From RCIO01 sp965232405 (GTDB lineage Bacteria > Pseudomonadota > Alphaproteobacteria > Rhizobiales > Rhizobiaceae), in NCBI GenBank assembly GCA_965232405.1, contig OZ246966.1:2418001-2482000 (forward strand): a stretch of DNA of 64,000 bases. The letters are read 5' to 3'. The notes beneath the pieces are model-generated. The model worked only from the letters and a program-made list of their open reading frames with translations, did no database searches and had not been told where the DNA came from. The position numbers were made by a program, and so were the translations under genes. Below are positions 15,358 through 23,814 of the stretch, piece after piece; the stretch's first letter is position 1, and every line of letters begins with the position of its first letter.

Positions 15358-15792
15358 ATGATGAATTTCGCCCGGACGCTGGTCCTCACGGTTTCAACTG
15401 CCGCCGTGGTCATGTCGGCCATGCCGATGGCCGAGGCTGGCGAGCGCTACCGCCGGCACCAGGTCGAAAGACATCATAACAAGGTGGGCGAAGCCATTGG
15501 CGCCGGCATCATCGGCCTGGCGCTCGGTGCGATCGTTGTGGGAATCCTGTCCGATCAGCAGGCCAGCCAGACCGACACCAGCCAGAACCCCTATCGCCGG
15601 CCGCGCCCGTCGCCGGATCGCAATTTCTTCCCGATGCCGCCAACCAGCTATGAAACGGCCTATTCCCGTTCGCTCGAGCCGTGGAGCCCCGGCTGGTACC
15701 ACTATTGTGACGCGCGCTACCGCAGCTTCGATCCTTCGACCGGCACATTCACAACCTATTCCGGCCAGAAGCGCTTCTGCGTCGCCGAATAG
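15358..15792 (+). CDS. BA14K family secreted/membrane protein
   Basis: A 144-residue protein with a signal peptide (cleavage near MAEAGERY), a glycine-rich hydrophobic segment (GAGIIGLALGAIVVGIL) and a proline-rich linker. The C-terminal motif WYHYCDARYRSFDPSTGTFTTYSG...RFC is diagnostic of BA14K, first described as an immunoreactive lectin-like Brucella protein and common in Rhizobiales. Two cysteines in this motif may form a disulfide. A second in-frame ATG directly follows the first. A good terminator lies downstream. Confidence 0.9.
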   Translation: MMNFARTLVLTVSTAAVVMSAMPMAEAGERYRRHQVERHHNKVGEAIGAGIIGLALGAIVVGILSDQQASQTDTSQNPYRRPRPSPDRNFFPMPPTSYETAYSRSLEPWSPGWYHYCDARYRSFDPSTGTFTTYSGQKRFCVAE

Positions 15793-15839
15793 TTTCCAGG
15801 TCCTCCCAAGCTTACCCGGGGTCCCTGCCCCTTTCCTTG

Positions 15840-15865
15840 CGCCGCCTTCGGGCGGCGTCTTTTTT
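15840..15865 (+). terminator. Intrinsic terminator of the BA14K gene
   Basis: The stem CGCCGCC/GGCGGCG with a TTCG tetraloop (15840-15857) is followed, after TC, by six T residues. Confidence 0.88.
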
Positions 15866-15870
15866 GGGTG

Positions 15871-16518
15871 CTACGCGCCAGTCAGGAAGGGATTTGACCG
15901 GCGCTCGTCTCCGAAACTGCTGCCTGGGCCGTGACCGCAGATGAAACCGATGTCGTCTCCGAGCGGCAGCAGTTTCTCCTTGATCGAGCGCATCAGCGCT
16001 TCGTGGTCACCGCCGAGCAAGTCGGTGCGCCCGACCGAGCCGTGAAAAAGCACGTCGCCGACATGGGCGAACTTGGCTTCACGATTGAAGAAGACGACAT
16101 GTCCCGGCGCGTGTCCGGGGCAATGAAACACCTCGAAGGTGTGATCGCCGAAGGAAACGATTTCACCTTCGTCGAGGTACCGGTCGGGCGTGCAATTGCG
16201 GGTTTCGCCCGGCACGCCGAACATGCCAGCCTGTTCGGCAAGCGACTGGAGCAGCTTTTCGTCATCCTTGTGCGGCCCGATGATTTCGACGCCCAGCGCG
16301 TCTTTCAGTTCCATCGCCCCGCCGGCGTGGTCGATATGCCCGTGGGTCAGCCAGATGTCGCCAATCTTCAGGCCGTTTTCCTCAATGGTCTGCAAGATGA
16401 CGGGAACGTCGCCGCCCGGATCGACCACAACACCTGTCTTGGTCTCTTCATCGAAAAGGACGGTGCAGTTCTGCTGAAACGGCGTGACCGGAATGATGCC
16501 GGCGCGCAACTGACCCAT
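15871..16518 (-). CDS. Metallo-beta-lactamase-fold hydrolase (glyoxalase II-like)
   Basis: A 215-residue cytosolic hydrolase from the ATG at 16518 (MGQLRAGIIPV); the frame is open 24 codons further without family resemblance. Zinc ligands appear in THGHIDHAGG, HCPGHAPGHV and the aspartate of HVGDVLF, with a final FICGHGPGS histidine. This short form is the YcbL-like branch of the glyoxalase II superfamily, which hydrolyses thioesters such as S-lactoylglutathione; the exact substrate is unknown. It has no obvious operon partner. Confidence 0.88.
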   Translation of the reverse strand: MGQLRAGIIPVTPFQQNCTVLFDEETKTGVVVDPGGDVPVILQTIEENGLKIGDIWLTHGHIDHAGGAMELKDALGVEIIGPHKDDEKLLQSLAEQAGMFGVPGETRNCTPDRYLDEGEIVSFGDHTFEVFHCPGHAPGHVVFFNREAKFAHVGDVLFHGSVGRTDLLGGDHEALMRSIKEKLLPLGDDIGFICGHGPGSSFGDERRSNPFLTGA

Positions 16519-16642
16519 CTCTGGCTCCTGACTGTCTTGGTTTGACCGGCCGAGCGTAGCGATGGCTGCTACGTTGAGCGAGCTATCCAAATGATCAGGC
16601 GGCCTTCGCAGGCCGCCCGGTATTTGTGTTCAAGGAATACTA

Positions 16643-16927
16643 TCAGCGCTTGTTCATTGCGCCCATGACTGCGCCGACAATGCCGGTCAGGATGGCACCG
16701 CCGCCGAGACCGCCGGCCGCATCGCCAAGCAGTCCGCCCATGGCGCCGGCGGTCGCCGGATCTCCGAGAAGCGTTCCAAGCAGCTGGCCGCCGGCCACGC
16801 CGCCTACGGCGCCGCTGATAATCTTGGGCAACTGCGCCATCGCCGCCTGCTTGACTGCAGCGCCGACCGCCTGGCCTCCAATGATACCTGTAACGATCTG
16901 CACAATGATAGGAACGAGAGCTTCCAT
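16643..16927 (-). CDS. Small Gly/Ala-rich hydrophobic protein of unknown function
   Basis: A 94-residue protein composed mainly of glycine-rich hydrophobic stretches (IIGGQAVGAAVKQAA, GAVGGVAGGQLLGTLLG, GLGGGAILTGIVGAVMG), suggesting membrane association through glycine-zipper helices. The start is strongly supported by AGGAGG located 8 nt ahead of the ATG at 16927. I do not recognise a characterised family. It stands alone between the metallo-hydrolase and ilvE genes. Confidence 0.75.
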   Translation of the reverse strand: MEALVPIIVQIVTGIIGGQAVGAAVKQAAMAQLPKIISGAVGGVAGGQLLGTLLGDPATAGAMGGLLGDAAGGLGGGAILTGIVGAVMGAMNKR

Positions 16928-17006
16928 TTGCTTGGCCTCCTGAGAGCCGGCTGGCTGCCGGCCCGACCATCAAAACGCATAATGGAGATTAGTCAAAGCG
17001 TTCACG

Positions 17007-17036
17007 AAAAAAGCCGGGTACAAAAGACCCGGCTTT
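17007..17036 (-). terminator. Terminator downstream of ilvE
   Basis: A perfect 10-bp stem AAAGCCGGGT/ACCCGGCTTT (17010-17036) has a 7-nt loop. Read leftward it is followed by a run of T on the minus strand, fitting termination of ilvE; it could also act in the other direction (GTTT follows on the plus strand). Confidence 0.85.
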
Positions 17037-17062
17037 GTTTGCCTCGGTGACCGGTGGTAGCG

Positions 17063-17956
17063 TTATTCTGCAGCTATCGCGTGCTTGGGCGTCACCTCGG
17101 CGGTGTAATCGTTCATCAGGTTCCGGGCGATTTCGCCGACCGTGAAACTGTAGGGGCCGATTTCCGAAACCGGAGTCACCTCGGCTGCCGTGCCGGTCAG
17201 GAAACACTGTTCGAAACCTTCCAGCTCTTCCGGCATGATCGTGCGCTCGACAATTTCGTATCCACGCCGTTTTGCCAGGTCGATGACGGTGCGCCGGGTG
17301 ATGCCGTCGAGGAAGCAGTCGGGGGTCGGCGTGTGGATCACGCCGTCCTTGACGAAGAACACATTGGCGCCGGTGGCTTCGGCGACATGGCCGCGCCAGT
17401 CCAGCATCAGAGCGTCCGCATAACCCTTCGATTCCGCTGCGTGTTTGGACAACGTGCAGATCATGTACAGGCCGGCGGCCTTGGACTTTGAAGGAGCGGT
17501 ACGCGGGTCCGGACGGCGATATTCCGCCATGTCGAGGCGAATGCCCTTCAGCCTCTGTTCCGGGTCGAAATAGCTCGGCCATTGCCAGATCGCGATGGCA
17601 CAGTTGATGCGGTTCTTCTGCGCCGAAACGCCCATCATTTCGCTGCCGCGCCAGGCGATCGGGCGCACATATGCGTCCTGGAAACCCTGCATCTTCAGCA
17701 ATTCACGGCACGCATCATCGATCTCGGCCACCGAGTATGGGATCTCAAAACCAAGAATGCGCGCCGATTCATGCAGCCGCTCGGTATGTTCGGTCAGCTT
17801 GAAAATCTCGCCTCCATAGGCGCGCTCGCCCTCGAACACCGCGCTTGCATAGTGCAGCCCGTGCGTAAGCACATGAATCTTGGCATCCGCCCAGGGCACG
17901 AATGCGCCATTCATCCATATGTTGCCGTCTAGCTGGTCGAACGGAACGGAAGCCAT
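17063..17956 (-). CDS. ilvE: Branched-chain amino acid aminotransferase
   Basis: PLP-dependent class IV aminotransferase of 297 residues, interconverting leucine, isoleucine and valine with their 2-oxo acids. The N-terminal HGLHYASAVFEGERAY and the segment SKSKAAGLYMICTLSKHAAESKGYADALMLD contain fold-typical residues, including the PLP-binding lysine region. The C-terminal FLTGTAAEVTPV loop is characteristic of the family. It is divergent from the MarR-like petP gene with 241 nt between, and followed by a strong terminator. D-amino-acid aminotransferases share the fold, but FEGERAY and the length favour IlvE. Confidence 0.93.
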   Translation of the reverse strand: MASVPFDQLDGNIWMNGAFVPWADAKIHVLTHGLHYASAVFEGERAYGGEIFKLTEHTERLHESARILGFEIPYSVAEIDDACRELLKMQGFQDAYVRPIAWRGSEMMGVSAQKNRINCAIAIWQWPSYFDPEQRLKGIRLDMAEYRRPDPRTAPSKSKAAGLYMICTLSKHAAESKGYADALMLDWRGHVAEATGANVFFVKDGVIHTPTPDCFLDGITRRTVIDLAKRRGYEIVERTIMPEELEGFEQCFLTGTAAEVTPVSEIGPYSFTVGEIARNLMNDYTAEVTPKHAIAAE

Positions 17957-18153
17957 GAAGTCCTCCCGCGGGATAGAGCCCGCTTGTCATTTGATAATTC
18001 GCCGTTTCCGGCCTATCAGGCCAGAACAGTCGCTTGCCAGCCTATGCGAACTTGCATGCCCGATGAAGGATGTTCCAACTGAAACCCGCCTGACATGCAT
18101 TTTCGTTCGCATTGCGTCGAAAAGCTTGGCAAAAATTACCATCGTCCAAAATA

Positions 18154-18174
18154 TATGTCAACAAGGCTGACGTA
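18154..18174. promoter_or_regulatory. Possible MarR-type operator upstream of petP
   Basis: Imperfect inverted repeat TATGTCA (18154-18160) and TGACGTA (18168-18174), matching at 6 of 7 positions around a 7-nt spacer, located 24 nt before the MarR-family gene. Position and size suit autoregulation; the sequence match is modest. Confidence 0.35.
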
Positions 18175-18197
18175 TTTTTGGTGTAACGGACCGTGAG

Positions 18198-18716
18198 ATG
18201 ACGAAACAGCTGACCGACCATGCCAAGACTGCGCCGGAAGCTCCAGCCGGGGATGGCAGGGACGAGATCGATTTCACCCTGATCGAACTGCTCTTTTTCG
18301 CCTATCGGGACTTCATCTCCGATCCCGATGAAATTTTGGGTCCGCTGGGCTTCGGCCGCGCGCATCACCGGGTGCTGCATTTCGTAAACCGTCGGCCGGG
18401 TCTCACCGTGGCCGAGCTTCTCGACGTTCTGAAGATCACTAAGCAGAGCCTTGCGCGGGTGCTCAAGCAACTGATCGACACCGGCCATATCGTTCAGGTG
18501 ACCGGGCCGAAGGACCGTCGCCAGCGTCAGCTCTATGCAACCGAGAAGGGCAAGGCGCTATCGCTCGCGCTGGCGCGGCCACAGTCCCGCCGCATCCGTG
18601 ACGCATTGGCTGAAGGTGGGGCAGGGGATCGAGCCGCGGTGGAGAGTTTTCTCAAAGCCATGGTGAATCCCGAACTTCGAAGGCAGATCGAAAATCCGCC
18701 GGAGGAGACGCGATAG
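18198..18716 (+). CDS. petP: MarR-family regulator, PetP-like
   Basis: A 172-residue winged-helix regulator. The DNA-binding core is FGRAHHRVLHFVNRRPGLTVAELLDVLKITKQSLARVLKQLIDTGHI, followed by the wing GPKDRRQRQLYATEKG. It is directly followed, 14 nt later, by an OmpR-type response regulator; this MarR-OmpR pairing is the petP-petR arrangement described in Rhodobacter capsulatus, where petR is needed for cytochrome bc1 expression. The bc1 operon here is about 8 kb away. The orthology is inferred from order and type. Confidence 0.8.
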   Translation: MTKQLTDHAKTAPEAPAGDGRDEIDFTLIELLFFAYRDFISDPDEILGPLGFGRAHHRVLHFVNRRPGLTVAELLDVLKITKQSLARVLKQLIDTGHIVQVTGPKDRRQRQLYATEKGKALSLALARPQSRRIRDALAEGGAGDRAAVESFLKAMVNPELRRQIENPPEETR

Positions 18717-18730
18717 AGAGGGCCACGGTT

Positions 18731-19459
18731 ATGGTTGCTGAAGAAGTTGCAGCCGATATCGCTGAGAGAGCAATACCGGATGACGATGCACCGCACGTGC
18801 TCGTCGTTGACGACGACACCCGCATCAGGACACTGCTGAACCAGTTTCTCACCGAGCAGGGATACCGTGTCAGCACGGCCGCCAATGCAGCCGAGGCGCG
18901 GCGCAGGCTGGAGGGGCTCGATTTCGACCTGATCGTGCTGGATGTGATGATGCCGGGCGAAAACGGCGTCGACCTGACCCGCGCTCTGCGCGAGAACAAG
19001 GAAGTGCCGATCCTCATGCTGACGGCCCTTTCGGAAACCGAAAGCCGTGTATCGGGCTTGTCCGCCGGTGCCGATGACTATCTGCCGAAACCGTTCGATC
19101 CACGCGAACTGGTGCTGAGGATCAACAATATCCTGCGCCGGGGTGGGCCGTCTGCCGCACCGAAGGTTGAGCAGGTTGTGTTCGGCCCCTACGCTTTCCA
19201 GATCGCCCGGCGCGAGTTGAAGCGCGGCAGCGAGGTGCTCAAGCTTACCGAACGCGAACAGGAGATACTGGCGCTGTTTTGCGAGCGCGCCGGCGAAACC
19301 ATCCCGCGCCACGAGCTCGTTGGAGACGACGCCGAGGTTGGCGAACGCACCATCGACGTGCAGATCAACCGGCTGCGGCGCAAGATCGAGCGCGATCCCT
19401 CCAACCCCGTTTGGCTGCAGACCGTGCGTGGTGTTGGCTACAGGCTGAGCGTGGAATAG
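18731..19459 (+). CDS. petR: OmpR-family response regulator, PetR-like
   Basis: A 242-residue response regulator. The receiver domain has the acidic pair in LVVDDD, phospho-acceptor Asp71 in IVLDVMMPG, the conserved Thr/Ala in MLTALSE and Lys in PKPFDP. The C-terminal winged helix (KLTEREQEILALFC...ERTIDVQINRLRRKIERDP...TVRGVGYRL) binds DNA. It follows petP closely and precedes a membrane histidine kinase by 65 nt, so the three form one unit. If truly PetR, likely targets include petABC in this same window. Confidence 0.88.
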   Translation: MVAEEVAADIAERAIPDDDAPHVLVVDDDTRIRTLLNQFLTEQGYRVSTAANAAEARRRLEGLDFDLIVLDVMMPGENGVDLTRALRENKEVPILMLTALSETESRVSGLSAGADDYLPKPFDPRELVLRINNILRRGGPSAAPKVEQVVFGPYAFQIARRELKRGSEVLKLTEREQEILALFCERAGETIPRHELVGDDAEVGERTIDVQINRLRRKIERDPSNPVWLQTVRGVGYRLSVE

Positions 19460-19524
19460 TCTTCAAGCTTGGGGCTGATCGTGCTGCCGGAACTGGCCGG
19501 CCGGCCCACCGCCGGGAAGGACTT

Positions 19525-20925
19525 ATGGCGTCAACCGAAGCAGAATCGCACAAAGAGACTGCGGCGGGGCGTGCCAACGGCGAAACCAGTTCGATCTGGT
19601 ACCGCATACGCCGGCTTCTGGCGCAATATCTTCCCAAGCGGCTCTACGCCCGCTCGCTGATCATCGTCATCGCGCCGATGCTGCTTCTGCAATCGGTGAT
19701 TGCTTTCGTGTTCATGGAGCGTCACTGGCAGACGGTCACCTTCCGCCTGTCGGCGGCCGTAACGCGCGACATCGCGGCGATCATCGACCTGATCGAGACC
19801 TATCCGAGCCAGGATGGCTATGGCGAGATCGTGCGCATTGCGCAGGAGCGCATGGAGCTCAACATCGACATCCTGCCGCCCGATCCGTTGCCGGCTCCGA
19901 GCCCGAAACCTTTCTTCTCGATTCTCGACGAGGCGCTGAGTTCGGAGATCGTGCGGCAGATCAACCGACCATTCTGGATCGACACGGTGGGCAATTCCAA
20001 CATCGTGGAAATCCGCATTCAGCTTGAGCAGAACGTGCTGCGTGTCTTTGCCAGGCGCGGGCAAGCCTACGCATCCAATACGCACATCTTCCTCCTGTGG
20101 ATGGTGGGAACGTCGCTGGTGCTGCTTGCGATCGCGATCGCGTTTCTGCGCAACCAGATCAGGCCGATCCTGAGGCTGGCGGAGGCGGCAGAAAGCTTCG
20201 GCAAGGGCCGCCCGATGCCGGAGAATTTTCAGCCGCGCGGCGCAGAGGAGGTGCGGCAGGCCGGCCATGCCTTCATTCAGATGCGCGAGCGCATCGAACG
20301 CCAGATCGAGCAACGCACTGCGATGCTGACCGGCATCAGCCATGATTTGAGGACGGTGCTGACGCGCTTCCGGCTGCAGCTTGCCCTTGTCGGTTCCAAG
20401 ATCGATGTCGATCCGCTCAATCAGGATATCGACGACATGCAGTCGATGCTGGAGGGATATCTGGCTTTTGCGCGCGGTGAGGCGGCGGAGGACACAGGCA
20501 GCTTCGATCTCGCTGAATTTCTCGAAAAGACGTGCGAAGAGGCCAAGCTCCGCAAGCGCAAGGTGGAGGTTGAGCTCACCGGGCCGCGGGAGGTGCATGT
20601 CAGGCCGAACGCTTTCCGCAGGCTTCTCACCAATCTCATTTCCAACGCCTTCCGCCACGGAAAACACGTCGCCGTTTCGGCCGTCCACGGCGACGGCATG
20701 CTGACGGTCACGATCGACGATGACGGGCCGGGCATTCCTGCGGAGAAACGCGAAGAGGTTTTCCGCCCCTTCGTCCGGCTGGACGAGGCGCGCAATCAGG
20801 ACGCCGGTGGCACAGGACTCGGGCTAGCGATCGCGCGCGATATCGCTCGCAGCCATGGCGGCGACATCACGATGGAGGACAGCCCATCGGGCGGACTCAG
20901 GGTCGTGGTCAGGGTGCCGGCATGA
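19525..20925 (+). CDS. EnvZ-like membrane sensor histidine kinase
   Basis: A 466-residue two-helix sensor kinase. The ATG at 19525 follows GGGAAGG; the frame is open 82 codons further but that part is Arg-rich and overlaps petR. Transmembrane helices lie around residues 43-65 and 188-210, enclosing a periplasmic domain of about 120 residues. HAMP follows, then the H-box ISHDLRT with His273, an N-box NLISNAFRHG, DDDGPGIP and GTGLGLAIAR ATP-binding motifs. It is the probable partner of the adjacent PetR-like regulator. The signal sensed is unknown. Confidence 0.92.
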   Translation: MASTEAESHKETAAGRANGETSSIWYRIRRLLAQYLPKRLYARSLIIVIAPMLLLQSVIAFVFMERHWQTVTFRLSAAVTRDIAAIIDLIETYPSQDGYGEIVRIAQERMELNIDILPPDPLPAPSPKPFFSILDEALSSEIVRQINRPFWIDTVGNSNIVEIRIQLEQNVLRVFARRGQAYASNTHIFLLWMVGTSLVLLAIAIAFLRNQIRPILRLAEAAESFGKGRPMPENFQPRGAEEVRQAGHAFIQMRERIERQIEQRTAMLTGISHDLRTVLTRFRLQLALVGSKIDVDPLNQDIDDMQSMLEGYLAFARGEAAEDTGSFDLAEFLEKTCEEAKLRKRKVEVELTGPREVHVRPNAFRRLLTNLISNAFRHGKHVAVSAVHGDGMLTVTIDDDGPGIPAEKREEVFRPFVRLDEARNQDAGGTGLGLAIARDIARSHGGDITMEDSPSGGLRVVVRVPA

Positions 20926-20935
20926 GTTCCGGCGG

Positions 20936-21274
20936 TCAGGCGCTGCGCGGCGCGAAGATGATTATTCCGGCAGCGGCTACCGCCAGCGCACCGCCGACAA
21001 TGTCCCACATGTCGGGCCGCTGGCCCTCGGCCATCCATAGCCAGATGAGCGACGCCGCAATATAGACGCCGCCATAGGCGGCATAGGCGCGGCCTGCATA
21101 GGCTGACGGAGCCAGCGTGAGCAGCCAGGCAAAGATGACAAGCGAGGCGATGCCGGGCACCAACCACCACGCCGACTGTCCGCCCCGCAGCCACGCCCAG
21201 AAGGCGAAGCAGCCGGCAATCTCGGCTATCGCTGCCGCGCCGAATGTCAGGTATGTCGTTGCCAAGGCAGGCAC
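20936..21274 (-). CDS. YnfA family (UPF0060) small membrane protein
   Basis: A 112-residue inner-membrane protein with four hydrophobic helices, related to small-multidrug-resistance-like topology. The motifs AEIAGCFAFWAWLR, YAGRAYAAYGGVYI and LWLWMAEGQRPD are characteristic of UPF0060/YnfA. Translation starts at a GTG. It follows the tRNA-binding protein gene by 23 nt on the same strand and is convergent with the histidine kinase gene (10 nt gap). Transport activity has been suggested for some family members but is unproven here. Confidence 0.9.
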   Translation of the reverse strand: MPALATTYLTFGAAAIAEIAGCFAFWAWLRGGQSAWWLVPGIASLVIFAWLLTLAPSAYAGRAYAAYGGVYIAASLIWLWMAEGQRPDMWDIVGGALAVAAAGIIIFAPRSA

Positions 21275-21297
21275 GGCACTTGGCCCTTCATTGCTTC

Positions 21298-21657
21298 TCA
21301 GAACAGTTTGCCGCCGTCAGGCACCTTGCGCTCAATCGCGGCCAGAACCACGTCGCCGTCTGCGTCGGGGAAGCCCAGCGTCAGGACTTCGGACATGAAC
21401 TTGCCGATCTGGCGCGGCGGAAAGTTGACCACGGCCATGACCTGCCGGCCCACCAACTCGTCCGGCTTGTAGTATTTGGTGATCTGGGCGGACGACTTTT
21501 TCACGCCGATCGCCGGGCCAAAATCGATTTTCAGCTTGATCGCCGGCTTGCGGGCCTCGGGATAAGGCTCGGCCTCAACGATTGTGCCAGCGCGTATGTC
21601 GACCTTGTCGAAATCCGGAAAGGCAATCTCCGGCCTGACATCGTTTCCGCCAACCAT
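21298..21657 (-). CDS. CsaA-like tRNA-binding domain protein
   Basis: A 119-residue protein consisting of one OB-fold tRNA-binding domain, as in CsaA and the C-terminus of methionyl-tRNA synthetase. The conserved stretch KVDIRAGTIVEAEPYPEARKP, then LKIDFG, ITKYY, VVNFPPRQIG and SEVLTLGF are the family hallmarks. Such proteins bind tRNA and were proposed as export chaperones in Bacillus. It sits 3 nt downstream of the YbjN gene on the same strand, indicating cotranscription. Confidence 0.92.
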   Translation of the reverse strand: MVGGNDVRPEIAFPDFDKVDIRAGTIVEAEPYPEARKPAIKLKIDFGPAIGVKKSSAQITKYYKPDELVGRQVMAVVNFPPRQIGKFMSEVLTLGFPDADGDVVLAAIERKVPDGGKLF

Positions 21658-21660
21658 CGG

Positions 21661-22161
21661 TCAGGCGTTGCCGTGGGTCTCGAAGAGCACGTTGGAGAGC
21701 GCCTCGCGGGCGTTGCAGCCCGACCAGACAACCAGCTGGAACGCCTGGAAATAGCATTCGCAGGCTTCAAGCGCGCTGTGCAGCATCACTTCCACCTGGG
21801 CGCTGGTGGGTTCGGCGCCGCCCGACAGAAGCAGCGAATGGCGGAACATGATCGCACCTTCGGTCTCCCACAGGTCGAAATGGCCAAACAGCATCTGCTC
21901 GTTGATGACTGACAGAAGCCGCATCACCTCGAGGGTGCGGTTCCCGGCAACCTTCAGGTCGAAGGCACAGGCCAGATGCAGCGCCTCGAAGTCCTCCATC
22001 CAGGAAATCGAGACATGGTAGTCGGTCCATGTGCCGGCGACCGATATGGCGATCTCGTCGTCGGCGGTGCGTTCGAAAGCCCAGTCATTCGTGTTCGCGA
22101 CATGCTCGATCACATCGCAGGGATGCAGTTCACGCGCGACATCGAGTTCAAGGAGTTCCAT
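21661..22161 (-). CDS. YbjN domain protein
   Basis: A 166-residue protein from the ATG at 22161 (MELLELDVAREL). It matches the YbjN domain, which resembles type III secretion chaperone folds: an N-terminal WAFERTADDEIAISVAGTW strand region, a central LHLACAFDLKV and a long C-terminal helix pair ending in VVWSGCNAREAL. YbjN has been linked in Escherichia coli to motility and stress phenotypes; the mechanism is unclear. It is the first gene of a minus-strand trio with the CsaA-like and YnfA genes. No strong ribosome site was seen. Confidence 0.82.
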   Translation of the reverse strand: MELLELDVARELHPCDVIEHVANTNDWAFERTADDEIAISVAGTWTDYHVSISWMEDFEALHLACAFDLKVAGNRTLEVMRLLSVINEQMLFGHFDLWETEGAIMFRHSLLLSGGAEPTSAQVEVMLHSALEACECYFQAFQLVVWSGCNAREALSNVLFETHGNA

Positions 22162-22479
22162 CAGGCAGTAATTCTCCGTCGTTCGGCCGGCCCTCGAAGC
22201 CGTCCTCATTCACATACACGCGACAAAACAATCGGGCACCGGCTCAAGGCCGTGGAGAGAAAACGCAGTCCACCCAGCCGGCCCACCGCTCCGGCACTGG
22301 GATGCGATACGAATCACGTAGTAAATTCAGTCTATTGAAGCGGAGTCGCGTGAGAAGCCCTTTTTTCGCACGCACCACTTTGATGTGTGGAAAGCGTCAG
22401 CCGGCTCAATCGGCCGCGGGCAGCCAAGCGACTCTCTGAAAAGCGCTTTTCGCGCTCGGGCCTTGTGGAAAAGGCTGAC
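22162..22479. other. Intergenic region between ubiK and ybjN
   Basis: About 320 nt without a supported gene. It should contain the terminator of ubiK and the promoter of the ybjN operon on the minus strand. I could not identify a convincing hairpin-plus-T-run or an RNA gene. Confidence 0.4.
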
Positions 22480-22821
22480 TTATTTTTTTGCGCGGCTGCG
22501 GCTGGAAGATGTGGATTTGGCGCCGGACGATGCCGGCTTCGCCCCCGACCCTGCCGGCTTGGTGGTCTTGCCGGCTAGTTTCGTCTCGAGTTCGGCGATG
22601 CGGGCGGCAAGTTTCTCATTTTCGGCGCGCGCCTTGGCCGCCATATCGCGGACCGCCTCGAACTCTTCCCGCTGGACGAGGTCCATGGAGTTGAGCATGC
22701 GCTCGGCCTGGGCGCGGAATGCCGATTCTACTTCCTTGCGGACGCCCTGAGCGGCGCCTGCTGCGTCGGTCATCAGCTTGGCCAGTTCGTCGAGAATGCG
22801 ATTCTGTCCGGTCGTGGTCAT
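22480..22821 (-). CDS. ubiK: UbiK/BMFP accessory factor (YqiC-like)
   Basis: A protein of 113 residues from the ATG at 22821 (MTTTGQNRILDELAKLM). The first 80 residues are an amphipathic and coiled-coil pattern (VREEFEAVRDMAAKARAE-like heptads), as in BMFP proteins that trimerise and, in Escherichia coli UbiK, assist aerobic ubiquinone synthesis. The C-terminal 35 residues are Ser/Lys/Ala-rich and disordered, ending in SRSRAKK. It diverges from lgt. The frame stays open far upstream, but that extension is antisense to lgt and not credible. Confidence 0.85.
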   Translation of the reverse strand: MTTTGQNRILDELAKLMTDAAGAAQGVRKEVESAFRAQAERMLNSMDLVQREEFEAVRDMAAKARAENEKLAARIAELETKLAGKTTKPAGSGAKPASSGAKSTSSSRSRAKK

Positions 22822-22959
22822 GGCAATCTGCCCCTGTGTTCTTGATTGACGTAGTGGCGCGGCGGGGGGAATGCAAGGCGGCGCAGGGTCGCGCAGCCGC
22901 CTTGACCTAGTCCGGAGCGGCGCGCATGTTCCGCGCGCTTCGCCAACTGGACATTTCCG

Positions 22960-23814
22960 ATGCCCGAAACCTTGCTTGCCGCGCTGTCCTTTCCGGCGGT
23001 CGACCCGGTCATTTTCCAGATCGGGCCGATTGCGATCCGCTGGTACGGGCTGGGCTATGTGGTGGGCATCCTGTTCGGCTGGTGGTATTCGCGCCGGCTG
23101 GCTGCGACGCCACGTCTGTGGGCCAACAATCAGCCGGCAATGTCGCCAACCGACATCGACGACTTTCTGATCTGGGCGGCAATCGGCATCGTACTGGGCG
23201 GCCGTGCCGGTTACGTGCTGTTTTACGATTTGCCGCGCTACCTTGCCGAGCCGCTGGCGATATTCTCGGTGTGGGAAGGGGGCATGTCGTTCCACGGCGG
23301 CTTGCTGGGAACGATCCTCGCCATGGTGCTGTTTTCGCGCCGGCGCGGCATCAACACATGGAGCCTGTTCGACGTGATCGCGGCCGGCGTGCCGGTGGCA
23401 CTCGGTCTGGTGCGCTGCGCCAATTTCGTCAATTCGGAACTGTGGGGCCGGGTAAGCGATGTGCCCTGGGCTTTCGTGTTTCCAAATGGCGGACCGTTTC
23501 CGCGCCACCCGAGCCAGCTCTATGAGGCTCTGCTGGAAGGTGTAGTGCTGTTTGCGGCGCTTGCCTGGCTGGTCTGGGCGCGGGGCAAGCTCAAGACGCC
23601 GAAATTCGTCGGCGGCGCATTCATCGCCGGTTATGGACTGGCACGGATCTTCATCGAGTTCTTCCGCGAGCCGGATGCCCATATCGGCTATCTGCTGGGC
23701 GGCTGGCTGACGATGGGAATGGTGCTGTCGCTGCCGATGGTGCTGGCGGGCATCTGGGCGATGGCAACGGCAAAGTCACCTCCGGCACCAACCGCGGCGC
23801 ATGAAAACGCTTAA
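22960..23814 (+). CDS. lgt: Prolipoprotein diacylglyceryl transferase
   Basis: Inner-membrane enzyme (284 residues, about seven helices) that transfers diacylglycerol from phosphatidylglycerol to the lipobox cysteine of prolipoproteins. Conserved features include RWYGLGYVVG, the essential-histidine segment MSFHGGLLG, and the signature region CANFVNSELWGRVSD followed by RHPSQLYEA. It overlaps the next gene by 14 nt, so they are translationally coupled. A lipoprotein substrate candidate is encoded in the window at 27014. Confidence 0.96.
   Translation: MPETLLAALSFPAVDPVIFQIGPIAIRWYGLGYVVGILFGWWYSRRLAATPRLWANNQPAMSPTDIDDFLIWAAIGIVLGGRAGYVLFYDLPRYLAEPLAIFSVWEGGMSFHGGLLGTILAMVLFSRRRGINTWSLFDVIAAGVPVALGLVRCANFVNSELWGRVSDVPWAFVFPNGGPFPRHPSQLYEALLEGVVLFAALAWLVWARGKLKTPKFVGGAFIAGYGLARIFIEFFREPDAHIGYLLGGWLTMGMVLSLPMVLAGIWAMATAKSPPAPTAAHENA

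Noticed and set aside
22822..23682. Upstream extension of the ubiK frame giving a 400-residue protein
   Set aside because: The extension is antisense to lgt. The first 113-residue form from 22821 has the family N-terminus.
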